A stretch of 64,000 nucleotides of DNA, taken from positions 1 to 64,000 of the forward strand of contig NZ_FPBV01000017.1 in NCBI RefSeq assembly GCF_900116805.1, read 5' to 3'. Shown here piece by piece: positions 1-7,675 of the stretch. Position numbers and translations under genes: made by a program. The notes beneath the pieces were generated by a model, which searched no databases, was not told where the DNA came from, and saw nothing but the letters and a program-made list of their open reading frames with translations. The stretch is from Paenalicyclobacillus macrosporangiidus. Lineage in GTDB: Bacteria; Bacillota; Bacilli; Alicyclobacillales; Alicyclobacillaceae. Position 1 is the stretch's first letter; the number at the start of each line of letters is the position of its first letter.

Positions 1-72
1 AACCCGCTCGACTTGCATGTATTAGGCACGCCGCCAGCGTTCGTCCTGAGCCAGGATCAAACTCTCAAACCT
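1..72 (-). rRNA. rrs: 16S ribosomal RNA, 5' end only (gene runs off the left edge)
   Basis: Read on the minus strand, positions 65 down to 1 give the conserved start of bacterial 16S rRNA: AGAGTTTGATCCTGGCTCAG, then the conserved GACGAACGCTGGCGGCGTGCC block and the V1-proximal CATGCAAGTCGAGCG. The mature 5' end is placed near 72 by alignment to the usual numbering, in which AGAGTTTG starts at base 8. Only about 72 bases are present, so the rest of the rrn operon lies outside the window. Confidence 0.97.
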
Positions 73-360
73 ATCCTGTGACTCTTTCGAATCACTTCGT
101 ACGTTCGCTCTCAGGGCGTGTTCAGTTTTCAAGGAACCAGTCGCTTTCCCTGCCGCCAAGCGGCGCCATCCATCTTACCACACCGCAACCCCGAAGGGAA
201 GCGGGAGTGTTTGGAGGACCTTCACTTGGCAGCCCTCACTGGAAGGCTCGCTCTGGAATGCTCCTCACTGGATGGTTCCGCAGCAGGCATCCGAACCGCT
301 CGCCACCGAGCGCCTGACCTGCGCTGTGGCCGATGCGGCGAAGCCGTCGCAGCAGCGACG
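73..360 (-). other. rRNA leader (pre-16S) with a conserved processing-type element
   Basis: This stretch holds no plausible gene. It lies between the rrn promoter and 16S and should be transcribed as the leader. On the minus strand, positions 134-118 read CCTTGAAAACTGAACAC, a sequence commonly found in leaders and spacers of Bacilli rRNA operons next to RNase III processing stems. Assigning the processing role is inference from that resemblance. Confidence 0.6.
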
Positions 361-366
361 TCGAGT

Positions 367-395
367 AATATACCACGGCTCAGCTGCATGTGCAA
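367..395 (-). promoter_or_regulatory. Sigma-A-type rrn promoter
   Basis: On the minus strand TTGCAC (395-390) and TATATT (372-367) are separated by exactly 17 bases, a good match to the vegetative consensus. Transcription would begin near 360 and read through the leader into 16S. The spacing and position about 290 bases upstream of 16S fit a ribosomal RNA promoter. Confidence 0.75.
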
Positions 396-538
396 TAGGA
401 TACATGTGCGCAAGCGAGAAAAACGTGGCACACCCTCCAGCAAACCCTCCGGGCAAATGCCGCCCCATCTCCTTAGATGTTCGGCCTGCCGTGGAGGCAT
501 CCACCGGATGCGCTAGGCCATCCGTGATCCAACCCGGT

Positions 539-1921
539 TCAAACCTCGCTGCCTGGAGACTCCACGTCCAGTTCGCACCCCATTTCATGCACAAACCGAA
601 TCGGCCTGACCGCTTGCCGTGAGACGCGGACCGGCGTCCAAATCCCGCACACGTGCCGCGCCCGGGTCAGCGCCACGTAAAACAGCCGCCGCTCCTCCTC
701 CCACTGCCACGTGGTTTCCGGTTGATTGGCAAGGTACGGATTGGGTTCGACGGCGCCCAGGATGGCGACGGCGTCCCATTCGCGGCCTTTCCCGTCGTGA
801 AACGTCCGCCATTCCACTCCCCCGGCCTTCTCCCTGCACACCCGCCACGCGTGCAGCAATTGCACACGAGTGCGTGCCATCACCGCGAACTGCCATGATG
901 GATGCCGCCGGCGCAGGTCCTCGAGCCAAGCCGCCACCTGCCGCGCTTCTTCAGCCTCATCCGCCGCCGTGCACGCGCGTACGGTCCCCGGATCTGAACG
1001 CGCCGGCCGGACGCGTTTTGGCATTCGCATTCGATTGTGTCCAATCAACCGTTCGGCGCAGGCGACGATCCCGGCGTCCGACCGAAAGTTTGTCGACAAC
1101 CAATGGGCATCTGCCCCCATGACGCCCCCAAATTCGAGCAACCATCTCGGGGAGGCGCCTCGAAACCCGTAAATGGCCTGATCATCATCACCGACCACAA
1201 ACACCGGGCAATGATAGGTCCGGGCCAATGCCTGTACCACATGCCACTCGACCGGATTCGTGTCTTGAAATTCGTCGACGACCAGATAGGCCAGCTGCTC
1301 CGACCGAGTCAAGAGCGAGGGATGTTCTTCCAAGACCCGTGCGAACGTGACGGGGATGTCGTCGAAATCCCACCGCCCCACTCGCGTCTTGGCACCTTCA
1401 TACGTCCGACCCGCCCGGGTAAAGGCCCTCATCTCGCGAGGCCCTCTCCCCTCCGGCCGCGCCGGAGGCCATCTGGATTTCATCCGGCTCATCCAACTGA
1501 GAAATTCCCGAACCTGCCGCGGATCCCGGAGTCCTTCCCGGGCCAGCGCCGTGCGCGCGAGCGCGCGCTGTTCATCGCCCTGTAGCGGGATCGACACCGG
1601 AATCCCCGCTTTCGCCAACCACCGAAACAAGAGCGCGTGAAACGTGCCGATCCGCACGGATTCCGCCTGAGAATCGGACACACGCCGGTCCCGGCCCAGC
1701 CTTCTGCGCATCTCCAGAGCCGCCTGCCGGGTGAAGGTGACCGCCATCAGCTCCGCCGGCGCCACCCTGCGATGCGCCAACTGCATCGCCACATGCGCCA
1801 TGAGCACGCTCGTCTTCCCGCTCCCCGGTGCGGCGAAGACCACGGTCGGTGCAGGTGCTCGATCGATGATCGCCCGCTGTTCGTCTGTCCACACCCCCGT
1901 CACCCCCGTCGCCTTCATCAT
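539..1921 (-). CDS. Short UvrD/PcrA-like superfamily 1 helicase
   Basis: A 460-residue ATP-dependent DNA helicase of the UvrD/Rep superfamily. It shows Walker A (APGSGKTS), motif II (VVDEFQDTNP), motif III (VGDDDQAIYGFRGA), a motif V-like FHDGKGREWD and motif VI (VALTRARHVCGI). UvrD, Rep and PcrA are usually 650-750 residues, so this one lacks most of the inserted 1B/2B subdomains and is a compact form. The start at a double Met at 1921 is tentative because no strong Shine-Dalgarno precedes it. A GTG shortly after (protein reading from WTDEQ) is an alternative. The frame stays open upstream but overlaps the opposite-strand phosphoesterase, so the longer version is unlikely. The ligand motifs make helicase or translocase activity likely; a specific repair role is not shown. 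Confidence 0.85.
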   Translation of the reverse strand: MMKATGVTGVWTDEQRAIIDRAPAPTVVFAAPGSGKTSVLMAHVAMQLAHRRVAPAELMAVTFTRQAALEMRRRLGRDRRVSDSQAESVRIGTFHALLFRWLAKAGIPVSIPLQGDEQRALARTALAREGLRDPRQVREFLSWMSRMKSRWPPARPEGRGPREMRAFTRAGRTYEGAKTRVGRWDFDDIPVTFARVLEEHPSLLTRSEQLAYLVVDEFQDTNPVEWHVVQALARTYHCPVFVVGDDDQAIYGFRGASPRWLLEFGGVMGADAHWLSTNFRSDAGIVACAERLIGHNRMRMPKRVRPARSDPGTVRACTAADEAEEARQVAAWLEDLRRRHPSWQFAVMARTRVQLLHAWRVCREKAGGVEWRTFHDGKGREWDAVAILGAVEPNPYLANQPETTWQWEEERRLFYVALTRARHVCGIWTPVRVSRQAVRPIRFVHEMGCELDVESPGSEV

Positions 1922-2002
1922 GCTGGCGAACGGACGACGGCGCCACTCCGTTTGGCCGGGAGCCTCTCCTTCAGGAAAACCTCCTCCGCATACGGTCTTG
2001 GA

Positions 2003-2032
2003 TTGGTGTCCATCCTGTGGCCGTGCTATCAT
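2003..2032 (+). promoter_or_regulatory. Putative promoter of the metallophosphoesterase gene
   Basis: TTGGTG (2003-2008) and TATCAT (2027-2032) are 18 bases apart. The -10 is preceded by TGC, an extended -10 element. A ribosome site (AAAGGGG, 2044-2050) and the gene start follow within 25 bases of the -10 box. Confidence 0.45.
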
Positions 2033-2056
2033 CGGTGTGCAGAAAGGGGCATGGGC

Positions 2057-2743
2057 ATGGGCTTGTTCGCGCTCGCCGACCTGCATTTGGCGCAGGCGGT
2101 GGACAAACCGATGGACGTCTTCGGACCTGAGTGGGACCACCACGCGGAGCGAATTCGTGAAGCGTGGTGCGCCTCTGTGGACGATCACGATGTCGTCCTG
2201 ATTCCTGGCGATATCTCGTGGGCCATGACGCTGGACGAGGCATTGCCCGATCTCAAATGGATCGGCGATCTCCCCGGAATCAAGGTGATGATCCGAGGGA
2301 ATCACGACTACTGGTGGAGCGGCATCGGAAAAGTGCGCCGCGCGCTGGCCCTGAACCATTACGCCATTCAGAACGACGCGCTGGCCGCGGGAGGCTGGGC
2401 GCTGTGCGGGACGCGCGGCTGGGTCCTGCCTTCGCACCCCAAGTTCACCGAAGAAGACGAGGTCATCTACCTCCGCGAAGCCAACCGCCTGAAACTGTCC
2501 CTCGAGGCGGCGCGCAAACTTCAGCTGCCGATGGTCGCCATGATGCACTACCCACCCTGCAGCCATCCCGAGGAACAGACCCTGTTCACGGAACTGCTCA
2601 GTGCCTACGGGGTGAAGCTGTGCGTATACGGACATCTCCACGGCCCCGCGCACCGGTTCGCCGTGGAGGGCGAATACGGCGGCGTCACATACCGGTTGGT
2701 CAGTGCCGACTACGTCGGATTCAAGCCCGTACGCCTCTTGTGA
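2057..2743 (+). CDS. Calcineurin-like metallophosphoesterase
   Basis: A 228-residue cytosolic phosphoesterase of the calcineurin-like family, which uses a dinuclear metal centre to hydrolyse phosphoesters. The ligand motifs appear in order: ADLHL near the N-terminus, GDISW, GNHDYWW and YGHLHG near the C-terminus. The start is set at the ATG at 2057, seven bases after AAAGGGG; the ATG at 2051 is too close to that site. Bacilli carry similar proteins annotated only as phosphohydrolases, and the substrate cannot be read from the sequence. It is divergent from the helicase gene and is followed by a hairpin terminator. Confidence 0.88.
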   Translation: MGLFALADLHLAQAVDKPMDVFGPEWDHHAERIREAWCASVDDHDVVLIPGDISWAMTLDEALPDLKWIGDLPGIKVMIRGNHDYWWSGIGKVRRALALNHYAIQNDALAAGGWALCGTRGWVLPSHPKFTEEDEVIYLREANRLKLSLEAARKLQLPMVAMMHYPPCSHPEEQTLFTELLSAYGVKLCVYGHLHGPAHRFAVEGEYGGVTYRLVSADYVGFKPVRLL

Positions 2744-2751
2744 CGCGAAAA

Positions 2752-2770
2752 GGCCCCGCAGCGCGGGGCC
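2752..2770. terminator. Hairpin between convergent genes
   Basis: GGCCCCGC (2752-2759) pairs with GCGGGGCC (2763-2770) across a 3-base loop. On the minus strand the stem is followed by CCTTTTCGCG, and on the plus strand by ATGTCATC. It sits between two convergent genes and could stop transcription from both sides. The T-run supports the minus direction better. Confidence 0.55.
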
Positions 2771-2776
2771 ATGTCA

Positions 2777-3046
2777 TCAACGCGGCTTGTCGCCGGAGTG
2801 CCGCTGATGCGCCTGGGCTTGATACGAGCGCGCGTGGCGCGCCGTGTCCGCCAATTGCGTCAACGCCTGCACCGCCGTCCCAGCCGCCTGCTGGATGCGC
2901 TGCAGGTGCTCGGCTTGCCGAGGAGAATCGTTGTCGACGGACACCAACTCGTCGCGAGCCCACTGCGCGATGTTGTCCACCGCCTCCCGGGCTTGCTGCG
3001 CCAGGTCCCGTATGGCCCCGAAACGGGCCGATTGTTCATCCCCCAT
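2777..3046 (-). CDS. Small soluble helical protein of unknown function
   Basis: An 89-residue protein that I do not recognise. The ATG at 3046 follows a clear GGAGG (minus strand) after about eight bases. The composition is rich in Ala, Gln and Arg with no membrane segment or Cys, and the pattern suggests one long amphipathic helix from about residue 8 to 75. It lies downstream of the methyltransferase gene on the same strand and may be co-transcribed with it. Confidence 0.6.
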   Translation of the reverse strand: MGDEQSARFGAIRDLAQQAREAVDNIAQWARDELVSVDNDSPRQAEHLQRIQQAAGTAVQALTQLADTARHARSYQAQAHQRHSGDKPR

Positions 3047-3100
3047 GCAACCGCCTCCTCGCAGGAATGTCAGTCCTACCATGCCCGTCCGCCAGCGCAT

Positions 3101-3874
3101 CTATGCCGGTTTCCGGCACAGGAACACCGAATAGCCAAGGCTCCGGTGGTACGATTCCATCCATTCGGTATTTGCCTGCAGAACGGCCATCACCTGCGGA
3201 TTGCGGTACGCAGCCGCCGCACCAGACCACTCGGTCTGGTCCCCTTCGTCGGCCGCCATCATCTCCTCCGGTCGCACCGGTCTGGCCTCGAGCACCTCGA
3301 TGTCCGTGAATCCCGCCTCGCGGTACAGCGACCGCCAGCCGGCTTGATCGGGCACCGTTCGAACCCCGTACACCCGGGCTGCGTGAGCTCGCCACGCTTC
3401 GTCCACTGGTACGCGCACGAACATCTCGACATCCACGTAATATCCGCCTGGTTTGAGCACCCGGAAGGATTCCGCCAGCGCCCGCCTGGCGTCGAGGAAC
3501 ACGTTCACCGACTCCGTCACCACGACGTCAAAGGACGCATCCCGAAACGGCAACCGCTCGGCGCTCGCGACGCGCCAGTCCGCGCGCACTCCGGCCAGGC
3601 GGGCCCTTTGGCGTGCATGCCGGATCATCTTTTTCCTCACGTCGATCCCGCAGACCTCCACACCATACCGCTGCGCCAACGCCACCAGCGTCCGCCCCGT
3701 CCCGCAGCCGACGTCCAAGACCCGAAACCCCGGTTCCCACGGGATGGCCTGCATCCACCGTTCGGTGCTCCGCCAGCCGCCCGGATGGGCGACGGCGGCA
3801 CCGACCTCCGCCAATGCGTCCTGATAGTCCACGCAAATCCCCCATTTCGGCCGATTTGCATGCCTCTTGCCCAT
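3101..3874 (-). CDS. Class I SAM-dependent methyltransferase
   Basis: A 257-residue methyltransferase of the UbiE/Methyltransf_11 type. Motif I (VLDVGCGTGRT) is near residue 55, an acidic residue follows the second strand (GIDVRKK), motif II-like DVVVTES comes next, and the post-motif LKPGGYYVDVE fits the family. Family members methylate small molecules or tRNA, and the substrate is not evident here. The ATG at 3874 gives the usual domain length. The frame is open further upstream but lacks support, and the next gene diverges from there. Confidence 0.85.
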   Translation of the reverse strand: MGKRHANRPKWGICVDYQDALAEVGAAVAHPGGWRSTERWMQAIPWEPGFRVLDVGCGTGRTLVALAQRYGVEVCGIDVRKKMIRHARQRARLAGVRADWRVASAERLPFRDASFDVVVTESVNVFLDARRALAESFRVLKPGGYYVDVEMFVRVPVDEAWRAHAARVYGVRTVPDQAGWRSLYREAGFTDIEVLEARPVRPEEMMAADEGDQTEWSGAAAAYRNPQVMAVLQANTEWMESYHRSLGYSVFLCRKPA

Positions 3875-3968
3875 GATATGAACCCGCTCGGCAGGACGCC
3901 CGGGCGAGGCCGTTGCGTTTTCAGCGCACCGCGTGTACAGTGAGTGGCAAATGGGAAGGGGTGGACGC

Positions 3969-4319
3969 GTGGAAATTCGCCTCAAACGGGTGTACCTCCT
4001 GTCCGTCGAGGAGGCGGGGGATTACATCTTCACGCCCGATGGCGTCGTGGTGCTGCTGGAGAACGGACATTTTCGCCTCTATTGTCCGAACGCCAGTCAT
4101 AACCGCTACCGGGCGGCGCTCAACAAGTTCACATGGGAGGAGTTGGAACGCGGAGTCGTCTTTCGCGACACCGGCATTCGCCTGGCCGACATCACGCCGG
4201 ACATCCATCGGCGAGGTTGGATGGATACGTCGTCCATTCCGGCGCTGTTGGCCCACTTGTACCAAGAGAACCCCAAGCACCTGCACTTCCTGAGGCGCCT
4301 GGTCTCTTCACCCCAGTGA
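3969..4319 (+). CDS. Hypothetical protein, 116 aa
   Basis: I do not recognise this protein. The GTG at 3969 follows GGAAGGGG (3954-3961) at good spacing; an ATG at 3951 in the same frame is the alternative. The product is a soluble mixed alpha/beta protein, with a predicted beta-rich first half (YIFTPDGVVVLL) and a helical C-terminus. No membrane segment or metal motif is seen. It is transcribed away from the methyltransferase and towards the rhodanese gene. Confidence 0.6.
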   Translation: MEIRLKRVYLLSVEEAGDYIFTPDGVVVLLENGHFRLYCPNASHNRYRAALNKFTWEELERGVVFRDTGIRLADITPDIHRRGWMDTSSIPALLAHLYQENPKHLHFLRRLVSSPQ

Positions 4320-4321
4320 GC

Positions 4322-4348
4322 GCGGGGTGCGCCTGTGCGCATCCCCGC
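4322..4348. terminator. GC-rich hairpin between convergent genes
   Basis: GCGGGGTGCGC (4322-4332) pairs with GCGCATCCCCGC (4337-4348) with one bulged base. It lies exactly between the convergent 3' ends at 4319 and 4362. No T-run follows on either strand, so it is only a possible bidirectional terminator. Confidence 0.4.
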
Positions 4349-4361
4349 CGTGGCATCCGCG

Positions 4362-4688
4362 TCACTCCTCGTACGCCAGATCGCCGTCCCACGCCAGCAT
4401 TCCGCCGTCGAAGTTGGCGACGCGGCGGAAACCGTTCAGGAACAGAAACTCTGCAACTTTCTGCGATCGATTTCCGCTCCGGCACACAAACACGTACGGT
4501 TTCTCAGGGTCCAGGTCGTCCATCCATTCGGCCAACTGCTGCATCGGCTTCAGGGGCACGTTCGGAATGTGCCCGTTGCGATATTCTTCCTCGGTGCGCA
4601 CATCGATGACCTGAGCGGTCCCCGTGCGCAGGATCTCTTTCAGCTCGTCTACCGAATACTGGACGATGCCGTCGCGTTCAAAAGGCAT
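4362..4688 (-). CDS. Rhodanese-like sulfurtransferase
   Basis: A 108-residue single-domain rhodanese that would carry sulfane sulfur as a persulfide on its active-site Cys. That residue is Cys69 in the loop VCRSGNRS, close to the CRxGxR active-site pattern. The family signature around VIDVRTEEEYRNGHI is at residues 27-41. The ATG at 4688 follows GAGGTGA at good spacing. No signal peptide is present, so it acts in the cytosol. Partners and the sulfur donor are unknown. Confidence 0.92.
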   Translation of the reverse strand: MPFERDGIVQYSVDELKEILRTGTAQVIDVRTEEEYRNGHIPNVPLKPMQQLAEWMDDLDPEKPYVFVCRSGNRSQKVAEFLFLNGFRRVANFDGGMLAWDGDLAYEE

Positions 4689-4765
4689 CCCGGTCACCTC
4701 GCTGGGGTCAGTGTCACCAGTATACTGACACGCCACCCCCCTGAAGTCAATCTGATGCGCCGAGG

Positions 4766-5647
4766 TCAATAGACCGGACGCCGCGCACCCACAAACCGCG
4801 ACCGAAAGTACGGGGCGTCGATGTGCGTGACAATCACGCCGGTCCGCGCGTTCAACGCCTGCGCCATCAGCCCGTTTCCCACGTACACGGCCACGTGGGA
4901 AGCCCCCCCGCCGCCCGTGTTGAAGAACAGCAGATCCCCTGGCCTCAGATCCCCCCATCCCACAGCCTGGCCCACCTGAAACTGCTCGTACGACGTGCGC
5001 GGAATCACCACCCCCGCCTTGCCGTACACATACTGCACAAACCCGGAGCAATCGAACCCATCCGGGCTCTCGCCTCCCCACACGTACCGGGCGCCGATGA
5101 AGCTGAGCGCGATCGCCGCGATGCGCACGCCCGCATCCATCTGGATGACCCCCGTGACGGAACGGGAGGACAAGGTCTGACGCACAGGGGACGACGCCGT
5201 GGTGGCCTTGCGGTGGGGAGCTGAACGGGAATTGGGAGCCGCGTCGTGAGGCGGTTGAGCCGTGGGTGGCGTCTGCGCTGCGTTGGCTTGCTGGACCTGG
5301 GCCCGAAACAGGCGGCGGTCCTGCCACAGAGGCACCATCTCGGTCTCGGTGACCGCGTAGTGCATGCGGCTGAGGCGGTGGTCCAGGGCCAGCCCGGGTG
5401 CGGTCTCGGGCGTCCTTCGCACGGTTGGCACCGTGCGCGGAATCCACCCCACCCATCGCGCTTTGGCCGGAACGTCCTTCCCCGAGGTGACGTCCTTCCC
5501 CGCCTCAACGTCCTCGCCCGATCCGGAGGGAGCCCCCGATGGCGGGGTGACCGCACGGTTGCCCGGGGCCGAGGAGGGCGGCCACGCGGGCCCGGTACCC
5601 GCCACCACGACGGAACACACATACATCAGGGCGCGCTTGAACACCAT
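4766..5647 (-). CDS. Secreted NlpC/P60 peptidoglycan endopeptidase
   Basis: A 293-residue cell-wall hydrolase. An N-terminal hydrophobic segment (about 6-22) acts as a signal peptide. A long Pro/Ala/Ser-rich low-complexity linker follows, and an NlpC/P60 domain fills residues 175-293. The catalytic Cys is Cys200 in FDCSGFV and the general base is His251 in ASHVAVYVG; His275 is a likely third polar residue. NlpC/P60 enzymes cut gamma-D-Glu-diaminoacid bonds in peptide stems. GAGGAGG lies seven bases before the ATG at 5647. There is no LysM or SH3 wall-binding module, so how it is targeted is unclear. Confidence 0.92.
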   Translation of the reverse strand: MVFKRALMYVCSVVVAGTGPAWPPSSAPGNRAVTPPSGAPSGSGEDVEAGKDVTSGKDVPAKARWVGWIPRTVPTVRRTPETAPGLALDHRLSRMHYAVTETEMVPLWQDRRLFRAQVQQANAAQTPPTAQPPHDAAPNSRSAPHRKATTASSPVRQTLSSRSVTGVIQMDAGVRIAAIALSFIGARYVWGGESPDGFDCSGFVQYVYGKAGVVIPRTSYEQFQVGQAVGWGDLRPGDLLFFNTGGGGASHVAVYVGNGLMAQALNARTGVIVTHIDAPYFRSRFVGARRPVY

Positions 5648-5742
5648 GTCTTTCCTCCTCTCACGCCGACTTACCGCATTCTATGGCGTGGTGCGCACCC
5701 TTAGAAATTGTCCCGTGCCGGTGACCGGAAGGTTCTCCAAGG

Positions 5743-6447
5743 TCAACCGAGGATCCGCTTGATGGTCTCGCGCAACACGTCCGCCGCGATGGCGAACCCA
5801 ATCCCTTGAGAGCTCTGGCTCACCGCCGTATTCATGCCAATCACTTCCCCGCGCAGATTGATGAGCGGGCCACCGCTGTTGCCTCGGTTGATGGCGGCGT
5901 CGGTCTGCAGCAGGTTGGGATATTCCCGGTCCCCGATCTGAAGGGGCCGTCCGGTGGCGCTGATGATCCCGACCGTCACCGTGTGGTCCAATCCGAGGGG
6001 CGATCCAATGGCGACCACCCACTCACCGACTTTCGTGTCTTTCGACCGGCCGACCTTGAGCACCGTGTCCGGAACCGGTATGGGAGCTTTCAAAATGGCG
6101 ATGTCATGCCGGTAGTCCGTGCCGACGATGGTCGCCGGCACAGCCCGCTTCTTCCCGTACTGGCGAAGCAGTACGCGCGAGGCGCCATGGACGACGTGCT
6201 CGTTGGTCAGGATATACCCCCTCGGATCAAAAATGAAACCGGTCCCGATATTGACGGTCCGGTACGTGGACTCGGGTCGCTCCCAAGGCATGCCGAAAGA
6301 AAACGGGCGGTTGGGGGGCCGTTCGTGAACGACCTCGATGCCGACGACCGCCTTCTTGAACCGTTCCACCAGCGCCACAAAGTCAGGCAACCCGGCGCAG
6401 GCGGCCCGGGCACGTCTGCGGGCCGTGCGTTTCACCTGTCGCGCCAT
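5743..6447 (-). CDS. Trypsin-like (HtrA-type) serine protease without signal peptide or PDZ domain
   Basis: A 234-residue S1C protease. The catalytic triad is His84 (TNEHVVHG), Asp115 (YRHDIAI) and Ser191 (NRGNSGGPL), all with HtrA-like flanks. HtrA/DegP proteins normally add a signal or membrane anchor and one or two PDZ domains. Here the protein starts with a basic, non-hydrophobic segment and stops soon after the protease domain. The ATG at 6447 follows GAGGTGAA. It therefore looks like a cytosolic stand-alone protease domain, and its substrates are unknown. Confidence 0.9.
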   Translation of the reverse strand: MARQVKRTARRRARAACAGLPDFVALVERFKKAVVGIEVVHERPPNRPFSFGMPWERPESTYRTVNIGTGFIFDPRGYILTNEHVVHGASRVLLRQYGKKRAVPATIVGTDYRHDIAILKAPIPVPDTVLKVGRSKDTKVGEWVVAIGSPLGLDHTVTVGIISATGRPLQIGDREYPNLLQTDAAINRGNSGGPLINLRGEVIGMNTAVSQSSQGIGFAIAADVLRETIKRILG

Positions 6448-6572
6448 GTCGTTCACCTCGGGCGAACTCGAATCCAATTGCCTTACGATCGTATTCCACC
6501 CTCATGGCGGGCGTGAGATGCACGGCCGACATTCCACGTCTGCCCACCCCGCACGTGACCGCCCATCCATGC

Positions 6573-6612
6573 AAGCAGGCCGTCCAGCGGTACACCGCTG
6601 AACGGCCTGCTT
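6573..6612. terminator. Long near-perfect hairpin
   Basis: Two 18-base arms (6573-6590 and 6595-6612) are complementary with a single mismatch and a 4-base loop, a very stable stem. It lies just past the 3' end of the DUF1450 gene on the minus strand (stop at 6641). Only a short T-poor tract follows, so a terminator role is likely but not certain. Confidence 0.6.
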
Positions 6613-6640
6613 CATCCCGTGCCCGAGGCGCGGAGTGGCG

Positions 6641-6982
6641 TTATGTCTCGTCCTTCGGCTGGCCCGCCGGCTGGTCGTGGCCGCCGTCCTGCCCCGCGGC
6701 CGCCTGCGCGACGACGGCGGCGTACGTGCCCGGCAGGGCGGGCTCCGTCATGAACGACATCCCCTGTTTCAACTTCACGTACAGGCCACGCGCATCCCGT
6801 GCGCACACAATCGCGTTGTTCCGCAACACAAACGGCACGTCTGTGCAAAGACCGCACAGGTCGACGCAGTCCGCGATCTCCATTGGCAGATCTGGATACT
6901 CTTCGCGCAGCATGTCGTAGACGGGTTGACTGAAGCGCTCCAGGTTCTTTTTGCACCACTTGAGGCCCATCGAGGATGCCAT
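6641..6982 (-). CDS. DUF1450 (YuzB-like) Cys-motif protein
   Basis: A 113-residue protein that resembles the DUF1450/YuzB family. It has an early Cys in LKWCKKN and a cluster CVDLCGLC followed by a strand (VPFVLRNNAIV), a thioredoxin-fold-like arrangement of metal or redox Cys. The C-terminal 35 residues are Ala/Gly/Gln-rich and probably disordered. The ATG at 6982 is nine bases after AAGGGG; a TTG at 6991 in the same frame is too close. A second member of the same family lies at 7418-7675. Function is unknown in the family. Confidence 0.75.
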   Translation of the reverse strand: MASSMGLKWCKKNLERFSQPVYDMLREEYPDLPMEIADCVDLCGLCTDVPFVLRNNAIVCARDARGLYVKLKQGMSFMTEPALPGTYAAVVAQAAAGQDGGHDQPAGQPKDET

Positions 6983-7127
6983 GGTCTCCAACCCCTTCGG
7001 TCGTTCGTCCTCTCCATCTTACCTGAAGGTGGACCGGAATGTAAGAGGTGCGCCGGCAGACGGAACAGGTGCATGAAGTGTGTACAGAACCGGACGCCGA
7101 AGGCCGTTGCAGACCGGGTGTTCCGCT

Positions 7128-7298
7128 TCACAGCGCGTGATCGCGGTACCGGATGCCGTAGTTTCCTTTGCGGGTCCGGAACACCTGCACTTTCACGCCG
7201 CTCTTGCCCCGCAGCAGGTGATCATCCCGGACGCACATGGCCACGTACGATGCCACAGATTTCGAATCGAACAAACGCGCTTCGTAAATCCAAGACAT
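7128..7298 (-). CDS. Small protein, 56 aa, paralogous to the one at 11482-11646
   Basis: The ATG at 7298 follows AAAGGGGGAG at good spacing. The protein starts MSWIYEARLFD and contains VQVFRTRKGNYGIRY near the C-terminus. The small protein at 11482-11646 starts MGWVYYLRLVD and has VGVFQTPRGRYGVKV at the same place, so the two are paralogues. No membrane segment is present. Function unknown. Confidence 0.65.
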   Translation of the reverse strand: MSWIYEARLFDSKSVASYVAMCVRDDHLLRGKSGVKVQVFRTRKGNYGIRYRDHAL

Positions 7299-7417
7299 CC
7301 ACTCTCCCCCTTTGCACGGGTTAGTGTGTCCAGATGCCAGGAATTGTACTCCGGGCATCAAGGGGGGCCGACGCGCGAGGACGGCGGCCGTGTTACACTA
7401 AGACGGAGGCGATGGAC

Positions 7418-7675
7418 ATGGCGTGGGACTGGATGTTGATAGAGGTCTGCGACGCGAACCCGGCGGATTGCCCTGAGCTGTTCGCCCTGGAACAGGAGTT
7501 CCCCGGACTCTCCGTGTTGGAGACGGCATGCATGAGCCACTGTGACCTATGTGCAAGCTCGCCGTACGTGCTCCTCGACGGGGAAATGGTGACCGCTCCG
7601 GACACCACCGCGTTGTTCGACAAGGTGCGCGAGGAACTGGCCCGGCGAATGGCGGATCAGAGGTCAGAGATCTGA
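7418..7675 (+). CDS. Second DUF1450 (YuzB-like) Cys-motif protein
   Basis: An 85-residue protein of the same DUF1450-like type as the one at 6641-6982. Cys residues lie in IEVCDANPADC and in CMSHCDLC, followed by a short strand and the turn LLDGEMV. The ATG at 7418 is eight bases after GGAGG; the ATG at 7412 is too close to it. The last 19 bases overlap the 3' end of the convergent DUF2797 gene. Function unknown. Confidence 0.75.
   Translation: MAWDWMLIEVCDANPADCPELFALEQEFPGLSVLETACMSHCDLCASSPYVLLDGEMVTAPDTTALFDKVREELARRMADQRSEI

Noticed and set aside
1922-2653. N-terminal extension of the helicase to 704 residues
   Set aside because: The extra part lies antisense to the metallophosphoesterase and has low-complexity shadow sequence; helicase similarity begins after the Met pair at 1921.
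4362-5456. 364-residue frame ending in the rhodanese
   Set aside because: Only the last 108 residues match the rhodanese; the rest is a shadow of the NlpC/P60 gene in another frame.
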